From NCBI GenBank assembly GCA_002633005.1, contig NMRA01000709.1, positions 78,037-142,036 of the forward strand: a stretch of 64,000 nt of DNA, given 5' to 3'. Each line of letters starts with the position of its first letter. Position 1 is the stretch's first letter. The notes beneath the pieces were generated by a model that ran no database searches, was not told the origin of the DNA, and was given only the letters and a program-made list of their open reading frames with translations. Shown piece by piece: positions 1 to 10,815 of this stretch. The stretch is from Phoronis australis (taxonomy: Eukaryota > Phoronida > Phoronidae). The translations under genes were made by a program, and so were the position numbers.

Positions 1-524
1 AACAAATACTCCCGTTATGAAACTTTTTCTTCGAGCAGTCCCTATTTCAGTTCCCAAAATCGTGAAATCAAAATTTTTGTACTGCGCACGCTCCAACTTT
101 TACCGCGCTCGCTAGGTGATGTGACTTCATAACCTCAATAATTTTTAAATAGGCCAAAGGTGAGCCATTGCGGTCTTGTCAGTCAAATGTTCGTTTCCAA
201 AATGCCACCACTTTTACTTGTCTTTAATTGGCGTTACTTGAAACTGTTTGTATTTCAATGAATTATTGTTTGTATTTGATAAGAATAAATGCTGTTGATA
301 TGACATTTAAAAGTCTTTAATGTTTAACAACACGGCAAATGCACGGCTGGTTCCCGGAAGCACGTACGCAAAGGGCGGGAACTTCAGCTTTCAAAGTTCG
401 CCGGTAGGATCGCAACTTGTGACCTTCGGCCTGGTTAAAAAAAAATGAAAATTTTGATTTCACGATTTTGGGAACCGAAATAGGGACTGCTCGAAGAAAA
501 AGTTTCATAACGGGAGTATTTGTT
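1..524. mobile_element. Inverted-repeat (MITE/foldback-like) element at window edge
   Basis: The first 77 bases reappear as their reverse complement at about 447-524 (AAATACTCCCGTTATGAAAC at the left, its complement at the right), enclosing about 370 bp with no coding potential. The two arms are nearly identical, as in a miniature inverted-repeat transposable element or foldback. The left arm may continue beyond the window, so the true terminus and any target duplication cannot be judged. Confidence 0.7.
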
Positions 525-1598
525 CGAGTTGGAAGAACTTAAATACATCGACAACCTCCTAAGGTGTTCGTCTATGCGCAAAAGGTAGTTATAACAACGT
601 GACTTTGATGGTTTAGTCGGTGCGAGGCATAATTCGCCGAAAAGCTTCCGGCGTACAGAGCACCTATAGCCTCTACACCGCCTCTGGTTCGGGCCAACAG
701 AGGCGATGGTCATTGCCTATTTTAGGCAGAGCCTATGAGGTCTTGTAACAGGGGCATAGCCTATGAGTAGGGAGAACAGAACAAAAATTTTAGAAAATGT
801 GCATGTAATATACATCATTAGAAAGCTCTTCTCGAGACTAAAATAACGATACAAAAATATTTTAAATTGGTCTTATGGTTCCGGAGAAAATGTCATTTTC
901 ATATCAAAATTTTTGGTGAAAATTCTGTCAAATCGAATATGCGAGTTCAAAATATTATGATTTCAAAGCTAAGAAACATAGATAGACATGTAATACATCA
1001 TTTTAAAGGAACTTTTTATGATGAATAATTTGTCAAAAAACCATTTCGATTAGACGTTCCTGTGCGAAGATATTGACCTTAAAGTCAGTACAGCCGACAA
1101 AGAGAAGTCACTACGTACAATTGTGCAATTTCGAATTTTCATAAAATAACAATTACTCCAGGAAAAAAACAAATAAGGTATCATTTTAAAGATTTTTCAT
1201 CAGGAAAGTTGAAACTTGATAATTGATTGAGCAAAATTTTGATATTATTTGTGATATTGTTTTAACAATCATGCAGTTTGCAACCGGCTTAACTTTGTCA
1301 AAATCAATTACATTAAATAAAAATTAAAGATAAACAAACATCATTTCAAAAATGTATTGATGACAAGTATGATAAATAGAACATTTTAATACAAGCTTCT
1401 GAAAGACATATAATAAATAAAACTTTTAGTACATAAACTTTCCACAACAATGTAATAAAATGAAGACCCTGTCTTGAGCCATCCATTAATGTTTATGCTA
1501 TATCACCAACAAATGCAACATTCATAATCCTAAAATTGTCTCAAGTGATATGAACACAAAAAAAGAATCAATGATGTACAGATAAATAAGTTCTCAAG
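525..1598. other. Non-coding stretch, no feature recognised
   Basis: AT-rich sequence with no open frame of note, no tRNA-like boxes and no clear internal repeat. I see nothing that can be supported as a gene. Confidence 0.5.
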
Positions 1599-1908
1599 AC
1601 ATCCTCAAGAAAGGAGGGGCCAAACCCTTTCAGTGACAATTGACAGTGTGAGTACCTTCCAGTAAACAGACGCTCAGTGGAGTTCCTTATACAGACTTGT
1701 GGTATCCTCAAGGAAGGGGGCCAAACCCTTTCACCTGACTACTGTACGTCAGCGGAGTACCTTAGAGACTTGTGGCATTCTCAAGGAAAGGGGGCCAAAC
1801 CCTTTCACTGACCAAGTCAGTGGAGTACCTTACACAGACTTGTGGCGTCCTTAAGGAAGGGGGGGGGGGCCCAAACCCTTTCTATCGTAAGTCATTGAAG
1901 TATCTATA
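1599..1908. repeat. Tandem array of about 80-bp units, four copies
   Basis: Four diverged units start near 1602, 1688, 1766 and 1847. Each carries the core CTCAAGGAAGGGGGCCAAAC followed by CCTTTCA and then a GTCAGTGGAGTACCTTA-like block and ACTTGTGGC. The last unit has an expanded G run (about ten G). It reads as a minisatellite-like array; no coding frame runs through it. Confidence 0.75.
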
Positions 1909-2938
1909 TGCAACATTGAGTTATTCCAGCACTTCGAAGTTCCTTTGACCAAAGTCATCAATCAGCCGAAAGGAATAGATAGCCTCATCTTCGTCGTAAT
2001 GGATATTAAACCAAGACAGATAACCGAGGACCTGAAAGAATACTATAATTCATAAATGATTTGTTGCTATGGCATACAACAATTATTTGAACAGTGTTAT
2101 TCGAAAATGTTACCCTACTTGGAAATTATGCACAACATTTTAACAAAGGTGACATGATACTATTAAACTACAAGGTTGTGAAAAGAAAAAAAAAATAGCT
2201 AGATAGGTCACGTCAGTATTTGTCTGACAGTGTCTTAAGAGGTGGTGTTGACATATGGTACTTCTTCGCGGACTCCTCAACAGCATCTGGAGCTGAAAAG
2301 CACCGCCTGATGGGTGGAGGAGACAGCCAAATGAAGGAGGCTTTGACCGTGTGTCCATGAGATCATGTCCAACTGAATAAGTGATAAAATGCAAGTAGAA
2401 TCAGTAAAAGCAGGAAAGTAGAAGGATCTGGACTAAGAGCTAGAAGCAGAGTCTGGTGAGAAAGAAATGTGAGACATGATGATGATAGAAACTGATAAAT
2501 AGGAGTGAAATTATAAGAACAAAAATAGTGAAGAAGTAACAACTGGTTTGGTCCACAGCAACTTCCAACAAAGCTTACCTATAGGATATAGATCAGGGTG
2601 AGATTTATGAACTATCTTGGCAAACCTCACTTGTTCTGTTAAAAAGTAATATACTGGCCCGTGGTCAGAAAAAAAGTTTATGTTTCATAGTAGTGGACCA
2701 CAAAGTCTTGGAAACACAGGACTGCAGTAGAACTGTATATTTGTAATATTTGTTAAATCTAAAATTAAAATATTTTCATTTTCTATCTTGACATATTCTG
2801 AATAAAATGTCATGACTAATAAGGCAAAATGGGTGTGGACCTCTCTGGAAACAAGCCAACCCAAGTCTATCAGTGGCTTGACCAACAAAAATGTCAGTGA
2901 ATACAGATCCCTAATCAAAGCCAGTACCTTCACTTACT
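1909..2938. other. Non-coding stretch upstream of a decayed transposase-like gene
   Basis: Mostly AT-rich. A minus-strand frame of 84 codons at 2140-2394 and one of 82 codons at 2685-2933 have no recognisable domain, and their composition gives no support for coding. No promoter could be identified with confidence. Confidence 0.4.
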
Positions 2939-3156
2939 TTGAACAAAGAGTTTTGCCATGAAGTGTTCACACTGTATACAAAGATTGTTCCACGAAAGAC
3001 TGTCGCAGAGACTGAAGGTGAACCTGCACCTGGTTCATCGACTGCAGAGCCATGTACATCCACAAAATCTAAACGTGAACCTACCCCTGGTCCGTCAATT
3101 GCAATACCATCTACACCCAAAGAATCTGAATGTGAACCTAACCTTGGTCTGTCAAT

Positions 3157-4644
3157 AGCGGATTTGCAGCGCAAACGAACTACGCATTGCGCATGTGCGA
3201 GTTACTTCCTGCGCGAAGGCTCATGGGATAGCTTGTGGTCAGGCTTGTCTTGAGGGGGCTGGATAGTGTGTGCAGTTGGAGTGATTTGCAAACTAAAAAC
3301 CATGTTTCATTTTTTTGCTTTATAATACCAAGCAAGTCCTCTCTCTCGTTTGTAAATACAGCGAAGCTATGATCAGTGACCGTGTGACCGAGGGCACGAC
3401 TGTCGTCATGTTCAGTATTGGGGCTATCGGCGTTGATTTCGAAATCCCCTCCGGTTTCAGACAAGTTGAGAGTTCTTGGGTTGCTAAACTTTTGTAGCTT
3501 TCGCCGTGGATATGCTAGAGACGTTAATTTTAAGAGGAAACTCCGTCGGAATGTTGTTCTCATGCGTCTTTTTTCCACCAGGAAAATGTTAGCTGCACAC
3601 ACGATGGTCCATAGGCAATTACATCGCACTGGATGCCGCAGGCATTCAGGGGTGATAGTACATCCTCACAAAAAGTTACTCATTTCAAAATACAGCAAAT
3701 AAAATCAATACATATAGGAACACGGAGTTATAATTACCACAAACCACGACTCTGGATACAATTTAGTCAGCAAAACTTCAACAAATCGATGAAAATCTGT
3801 CGCGGTTTGCTCGAGTTTCTCTCAGTTACCGGGTGCCATTTTGAGGAAGTTACGTGAAATTACGCATGTTGAAGAAAAAAACATCCAAGGGACACACATC
3901 TTACAAGTTTCACCCGATACCTTCTCATGCTATTTTACAAGTGTCGCACGCTAGCGTCACGCGCTTCGCTCAGTCTCGCGCTAACCTTTGCCTAACTCGC
4001 GTGATTCAGTTGACATGCTTTGTGGTTATCGCGCACGCGGTGATAAAATTAACGGCAACCAAAAAGTTGAGTTGTAATTCTTCGCCAAAGTCAACTTAAT
4101 TCTCACAACTAAGCTTCATCAAAGATATGTATAGAAGTAGAAAGAACCAATGATGAAAGTAAGCGTTTTTTTAAATGATAGTTTTAAGTGTAATGTATTT
4201 TTGACGAGGTGAAAACTCGAAATCGGTAACCCAAATCCGGTCACGGCCCGTTTAAAATACACTGAAGTAACGAAATGAGTACAGAAAGCGAATGGAAATA
4301 TTGTAGCCCCTATATGGCCAACCGAGGGGCTACGTGTTGCCTACTAGATGGCCCCGCGTTGGTTTGAATGCGCTAAATCTCCCCTTACTCCCAGCTCTCC
4401 TAATGTTGTTTATCCATTTTTCACGAAGTTCTTGGTTTGCAGGAAACACATAAAAATCAGATTTTTATCTCTCTTGTTGTTTTTGAAGCAGCCAGGATTA
4501 CAACAAATGTATCCGCCGTAAGTTTTCTTCGCGCTCATACCGCGTATTATGCTTGTTACTATGGCCGCTTTCTGAATCCTGACCACAGCACCCACAATGC
4601 ACCATTTTAACCTAATTTCAATATGGCGTCGCTGCAAATCCGCT
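3157..4644 (-). mobile_element. TIR DNA transposon with 2-bp AT target duplication and THAP relic
   Basis: Perfect 15-bp terminal inverted repeats, AGCGGATTTGCAGCG (3157-3171) and its complement (4630-4644), are flanked by AT on both sides (3155-3156, 4645-4646). The empty site can be read from a neighbouring repeat unit of the host pseudogene (GTCAATTGCAAT), which confirms that AT was duplicated. The minus strand carries a decayed THAP zinc-finger end near 3530-3625. A 2-bp AT duplication with a THAP domain would fit the ISL2EU group; that is a hypothesis from family knowledge, not demonstrated. Confidence 0.75.
3530..3625 (-). pseudogene. THAP zinc-finger relic inside the AT-duplication element
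   Basis: The minus-strand frame reads HRVCS, a stop, then HFPGGKKTHENNIPTEFP, matching the C-terminal signature of THAP DNA-binding domains (V-C-S-x-H-F-x-G-G-K-K, then I-P-T-x-F-P). The in-frame stop between the Cys and His metal ligands shows decay. The upstream ligands are not clearly preserved. Confidence 0.55.
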
Positions 4645-7255
4645 ATTGCAATGCAGTCAACACCCACAGAATCTGAATGTGAACTTACCTCTGGTCTATA
4701 CTCTGCAAAGCCATTTACACCACGACACATTCTTACACCTACGAAAGTAAAGCTTAAAAAGCGCCTGCAGTACCTGTCCAAGTCCAAATCAACGCAGAAA
4801 AAAAATATCAAAGTCGAAACAGAAAATTAAAAACAGAACTGAGGAATATAAAAGTGTTACAAGTAAAGCACCTGACTCAGCAGATTAAACACAAGAACGT
4901 TACTATCGCTAAGAAGAACGCCCTTATCATACAGCTGAGGCAGACTGCGAATGATCAACTACAGAAGGAATTGACACTTCTAAGAAGGAGACATAACAAA
5001 CTGAAGAGGTATACTTCTTTTTAGTCCCTGGTTTCTATGTTCTATTAAACTAAATTTGATTTTTAATTTCATAGCCTTAGATAATAATTTGATATAACAA
5101 TACCTTCATTACTTGCAGTCTAATGGGAAGGTAGAGCCTCATAAAATCGTATCAAATAAACTTGCATACTTAATATATATTATATTTTTATAGTGAAGGT
5201 ATCACAAAGACAGAAGACAACATTCTCGGTCTCATACTCCTGATCAGTGTCTGCATGGTGCCTTAAAAGATAAAGATGATGTAATCTGTGATCTTCAACA
5301 ACGAAACCAAGAGCTGGAAGAGATGGTGGCAGGTATTAAGGATGAGGGTGACACACTGGTGGAAAAGACAAAGACTTATCCCTCTAATGGCCGTATGGTG
5401 TTTTACGATGCCATTGTAAATAATGTGCCGACAAAAAATGCACCAATTCTTATTGCCAAGATCCTTACTCAGGCAGGTGTATATGTTGAATATGTGCCAC
5501 ATAGAAACACTGCAGAACTCATGGTGAGGGACTTAGGTGCTTTGTCTGACATGTTTGTTGGGGAAACCCTCATCGTTACGCCTAACATCACCTTGGGCTT
5601 TGACGCCACAACGCAAGATGGTGTACACATCAACTGCGTACATATTACAACGCAGTATGAATGTCAGATTTTATCCATTGACCAGTTACCTGGTGGCACT
5701 GCTGTTGACTATGCCAAGCGTATTAATGACATGCTTGAAAATATTGCCGATGTGTATGCCACTTACCACAACCTTGATTATGACGACTGTCGGCTGGCAA
5801 TGATTAAGAAATTTCTAATAACATGACTGACTGTGCCACTGTAAATCACGCTACCATAAAGCTTGAGGAACAGTGGAACACATCACTCAACTAACTCAAC
5901 TGTCACCTTCATACATTGGACACCATCGCCACTTTATGCTGGACTGTACTGAAGTCTCATGAAAATGTAAGGGGGAAAAGTGTTTGGCTGAGATTGTTAT
6001 GCTGCTAATCTTGTATTAGCCCTCAACAAAGTTTGCTTTAATGGCAAAAGTGACTCCAAAAGCTTCAAACTTTTCTTGATGAGGCACAGCTTGGTTGCGG
6101 ACTACATTTTTTGTTTGACTTGTGTGGGAAATATTTTCAGCATCAAAATTCATTTCGCGAATTTTTGTCCACCTCAGTCTTGGCATGTGGGGCCTTACAG
6201 AAAGCTTTGTGTGCAGATTTCTCTAATGAAGTGGCCACAACAGAGTTTCAAGTTCTTGGACTGGTTGGAAAATTGTTAAGTGGGCCTTGGATGAAACGGT
6301 TTTACCAAGCTGCAAGTGATATCGAGGCATTCAAGCACGTCCAGTATGTGATCGACAAGTGCAACTCAACTGTAGATAACCTCATGTACACACTCTCAAC
6401 TACTGAGGATTTGTTTGGCAAGAAGTTAGTCGCAGACGAACAACTGGCAGTGCTGTAACAAAGGCCTTGCAATTCAGACCTATGTTGTGCAATGATGGCG
6501 TCATGTCTGTGTGCCATTGCTGAGGTTTTGGAGCGAAAGTACAGTCGGTATTTCAATATGGAAATTACACAGCAAGTTTTACTGAAGACAAGTTCTGCAA
6601 GATTGCGCAACATGGACAGTGAGAAGATGGGGATGTTCAGCGCTTTATAGACCCCAACTGCCACATTGTGTTACATGTCCTCAAAATTGAGAGCACAGAA
6701 GAACAAAATGACAGAAAAACTAGATGCTTTTACAGATGACAGACGGACTTCTGTAGTTAAAGCGGCTGTACATCCTGGAAGGAAGCATTTGGGCTTCAGG
6801 AGGATCCAGTCGGCTGAGGTGAACAAGGAACTAAAAAAAAGACTAAAATCAAAGGTGACAAAATAAGAAACGCAGTTTCGAACAAAGCTTGAGAAGAGGT
6901 TGAAAAGCAAAGCTTTAGACATTGAAAAGGACTTCCCTGATTTGGACTCAAACATCAGAGATGCTTTAAAAGATCTAATGAATGGTCGGATTGTTGGCAG
7001 ACGTATTCTGCACGTATGGATTGAAAATGACAAGTTACTGTATCGTTGAAAAATAGAAAAACTCCTTAAAAGGAAAGAACTGTACAAAGTGAGTTACTGG
7101 AAAGATTGTGGAGAGTGCGAGGAAGAAGCTGTGGAATTTGATGTCCCCAAGCATGAACTATCTGCAGATTTAGTTAATAAGGACTTGATTTTCTGTTGAA
7201 ATCAGAAAAACATGGACATGCATATTGAAATAGAAGAACAGCCATGCTACTGTTA

Positions 7256-7957
7256 TGCGCCTACATATTTATATGTCGGCGAATTATGCCACCATCCCTG
7301 TCCGGCATTCACTGCTCTATCTCCAAAATCACTTGATGTGTTCATGAAATTTTGCACACATGTTCCTTTCATGGATGGGACGGCATGAGTGAACTTACGG
7401 ACGAATCCAACTACTGGTGCAATTTTAGTTTTTTACATTTACTTTATCTTGAAAGGTACTCGACATATTTTTTCATAAAATTTGGTGTATAAGCATCTGT
7501 TAGTGAGATTATGCTATCCTCTTTTTTCGAAAGGCATCCCATAGTGGCCATTTTTACTGTTTTTGGGTCTGCTTTTTTGGCGTTCGCCCTTCTTTCAGCC
7601 AAACAACTCCGTGGATGATTGTGAAAATTGGCGCAGATGTTTTCAGTGTGAAGGGGACAGTTAGCAATGAGGATTTCGACTACTGTGGTGCCTCCTAATG
7701 GCCTATTTTGGTAAATAGCTTTCTATTAAAGAGGCTATGTTCCCGTTTTTGGATGGATTTTTTGTGTCCTCTAATGGCTATTTTTTGCTACAACCATAGA
7801 AGCACCCAGTTTGCGGTGCATGTTCGGGTGACGAGGACTTCGACTACTGTGGTGCCTCCTAGTTGCCTATTTTGGTAAATAGCTTTCTATTAAAGAGGCG
7901 ATGTTCTCAGTTTGCGGTACGTGTTCGGGTGTATTTGTATGCTCTGCGTTGCTCTTG
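7256..7957 (+). repeat. Hairpin-headed dispersed repeat, copy 1
   Basis: It begins TGCGCCTACATATTTATATG, right after TTA, and ends GCGTTGCTCTTG. The same start and end bound the longer copy at 29659-30746. The head forms an imperfect hairpin around ATATTTATAT. The body repeats phrases such as CTGTGGTGCCTCCTA and TTTTGGTAAATAGCTTTC. There are no terminal inverted repeats and no frame. The family is recognisable as a common type of marine-invertebrate repeat, but I cannot assign a class. Confidence 0.65.
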
Positions 7958-8350
7958 TTTTTTGTAATAGTTAATGTTCTCAGTTTTGTAATCTGTTTGA
8001 TATGTGACACGACCATATTCAGAAATATGCGGCAGCCGTCTTGAATCCTGGTCCACTGTTTCTTTAGTCTCGGTTTGGTAGAAATTGACTACAATGTATT
8101 TGTGGTTTTCTTCTGGGAGACCCATAAGTTTTCCAGGCGATTATTGAATAGATATGGATTGTTTTTCTCATTGATGCACTTTTTTCTGTTAAGAAATGAT
8201 TATTGGCTGCCATTTTTGTTCCGCCATTTTGTTTGGGTTTTCAGCATTTAAAATATGTTAACATAGAGTTGATCTCTTTGTTTTAAGCTTTCTGAAGTGG
8301 GTTGAATCATTAAAATTGACCAATGGGTGACCATGTTATGTTTTCGAACC
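7958..8350. other. Non-coding stretch
   Basis: AT-rich sequence between the hairpin-headed repeat and the TIR element that starts at 8356. A minus-strand 72-codon frame at 7907-8125 overlaps the repeat and is not credible. Nothing else is seen. Confidence 0.4.
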
Positions 8351-8355
8351 ACTTG

Positions 8356-10815
8356 CAGGGCTCGAAGCTATTAAAATCGCCAGGTTGCATTTTGCGACCT
8401 AGGCAGAATCCCAGGTCGCATTTCCAAAATCCAGCTCGCATTCATCAATGCCAGGTCGCAAATTTTCCCGCCATTTTTACGCGCCAAAATTGATTTTAGA
8501 TCATCGAGAAAATGTTTAGATTATTCTGTTACCTGCCGCGTTAAATACTCACAAATTTCAGATCCCTAAACTGACTTCATTCATGCAGGTACGGCGTTAC
8601 TGTTCTTCACGACCCCCTTGAAAGTCTCTAGAGCGCAAGTCAAGTTCCCGACGTGAAAGTTGAATTAGTGCTTTCTAACAGAGACGTGCGTTCGAGTAGC
8701 TAAGTTTGTGATTTGAAAAGGGAGAAAATGCCCGTTGAAAAAGTATCTGGGATTTTGCCGGGTCTGACCTGCTACTGGCTGTCATCAAAGTCGTTAAAGA
8801 TTCAAACTACCTCCGAGGGCAAATTCCCTCCGCTTTTTGTTCGCAGCCCAAATTTTGCAACTTAACTCATGTTTGAAAAACGTCTGTCGCAAAAAAAAGC
8901 GTGAAACGATGCTTTAACCGAATAAACAATTCAGTGCAAATTTCACAACAAAAATGTGGTACTTATGCTGTTTACGTACTCAACAATTAGTTCTCCATGA
9001 AGTGAATAGCCTCCAAATAATTCCCGACTCCCTCCTTGCGAGTTTCCATCTGGTAATGGCAAGTTTGCTCAATACCTTCCAGGTTCGGGAAAAATAGGTC
9101 AGTCACAAAACGATGCGCATGTCACTAGTGTTAACTTTCTTTTGGAGGTATAAAACTAAGCCGGGATTTGGTTTTTACATATTGAGAAAAGACGTTTTTT
9201 GAAAACGGAATTTGTTGTGTAAAATGAGAGTGACGCACCATATAGACTGCGAGTCAATTTTAAACCACGCGTGGTCGTTTGTAGTGCGATATGATGGGCA
9301 CTAGCCTAAACTGTGGGCGCTTAATTGGAAATTCTCAAAAGTTGAGGGGGAATGCTTTGTAGATCAGTGAGCGCTTATTGTGGAACACTTCAAAGGTAGG
9401 GAGTTGGTTTGTGCGTTAGCATAGTCGTTAACCTGAGTGTTTGAGGTAATAAGATATTAAAAGACTACAATGGTAAGAAACGTTATAATAATACGATTTT
9501 GCGAGGCAAACGCCATCTAGTAGTGGTGACTTTCTGCATATCGTTACCACCTACACTGTACCCTTTTTAGCCACCCGGAATGATTTTGTTCTTAATTACC
9601 CGCTTCAGCTGGAACACGATTGTTTCTATTGGAGTCTGAACATTTTTACGGCGGCGATGGTCTGGGGAGCGAAAAGTTGCCCGGGAGGGGGAGTTGTATG
9701 AACAGAAGAATAAAAAAAGTTCGCTAACCAGAATTTTGCATCTAGTACCCGTTTAGTTGCAATAGCTGGCTACGGGCATAGAATATAGGGTTTAGAGAAC
9801 ATCGACCTCGAGAAACATCGGAACTGGAAAATATCAGTTCTGGGTTACATCCGTCACGGGGAATATCGTAAAGCATCAGGTCTTTTATAACTGCCGGGAA
9901 TCTATGAGTTCATTTTCAAATAAACCATTGGCACCTGGGTGCTAATAGAGCCATTTAGGACTGCCGCTGTTCACTTTTGATGTGCAGCTTTGAAACGGTG
10001 CGCACGCGTGAGTTCACGCACTTAAATTGCTTGAATAGGCCTACACTTTACATTGGCAATTGAACGTGTGAAAGACAAATCATATTTCGTGGACGTAGCC
10101 CCAGAAACAAGTAATGGGGTTTGAGAATTTCTTGGCAACTGAAAGTAAAGATGTGATCGTTGTTTGGGGATTAATAGGTTGTCATTTTCACTTTGACCGT
10201 CTTATGGGATAAAAACTAGGCGCACATATCTAAGTCACGATTGTCTTGCCGGGACAGCTTGCACGCTAACAACGGGACCGACCAGTGCCGCAGTGCGATA
10301 TCAGGGTTATTGTCGTGGATATTTTATAAATGTAATAAGGACATCTTAAGCGAAAAACAAACATATTTGTCCACCACAAAGTTTGATAAGTTGATCGCTT
10401 AAGAATTAATAGAAACACTGCTGTTTTGTGAGGTTTTATCATGTGTTATGTGGCCCGAAACTTTCTTCGGCAAATCCGGAAATTTGAAAAAGTGGCCGAA
10501 AATGTTAGCCAATGAAACGCGTCAAAGATCGATTCTGCATATCCCATGGTCACGGGACTTGCTTACAAGTCATTGGGAGGGCTGTTCTCAGTTAATGGTC
10601 TTTTGAACTTGGAGTTGGCAACAACCAATGGTCGGATTAACAATAGCTGCTTTATATTTGCTATGTATCTGCCGAGAAGTGTAAAAACTCAGCTCGCATT
10701 CGTTGGAAATTCCAGGTTGCATTTTGCAACTTGATACGAGCTGACAAATATCTCAGCTCGCATTTCCAAATTTCAGGTCGCAAATGCGACCTGCAGCTCG
10801 TTATGTCGAGCCCTG
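8356..10815 (+). mobile_element. Non-autonomous TIR transposon family A, copy 1 (5-bp target duplication)
   Basis: Termini CAGGGCTCGA and TCGAGCCCTG are flanked by ACTTG on both sides (8351-8355, 10816-10820). Subterminal hairpins AGGTCGCA-TTT-TGCGACCT (left) and CAGGTCGCA-AA-TGCGACCTG (right), plus repeated CAGCTCGCAT/AGGTCGCAT motifs, mark both ends. The interior of about 2.4 kb has no transposase frame. The copy at 47389-49572 matches over its length with small indels. The CAGGG...CCCTG ends are hAT-like, but a 5-bp rather than 8-bp duplication makes the superfamily uncertain. Confidence 0.85.

Larger units (their letters stand above)
2939..7198 (+). pseudogene. Decayed gene for a multicopy RNase H-like, transposase-like protein
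   Basis: Plus-strand coding fragments follow one another in the order expected of a single long protein. First come Pro/Ser/Thr-rich 23-residue repeats (2975-3156, continuing at 4645-4740), then a Lys/Gln-rich coiled coil (about 4740-5008) and a likely intron (GT at 5009, AG at 5192-5193). A second coiled coil leads into the core at 5323-5826, containing GFDATTQDG (candidate first catalytic Asp), DQLPGG and a downstream MTDCATVNHA block (candidate second Asp) with CHLHTLD. Further fragments at 6111-6458 (GLVGKLLSGPW), 6480-6866 and 6870-7198 carry the basic helical C-terminus. Several frameshifts and in-frame stops separate the pieces, so it is not functional. I recognise the protein as a type repeated in the genomes of marine invertebrates, usually annotated as uncharacterised; the D-D spacing resembles hAT/KDZ-type transposases. 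That assignment is inference. A 1.5-kb DNA element splits the N-terminal repeats. Confidence 0.65.
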
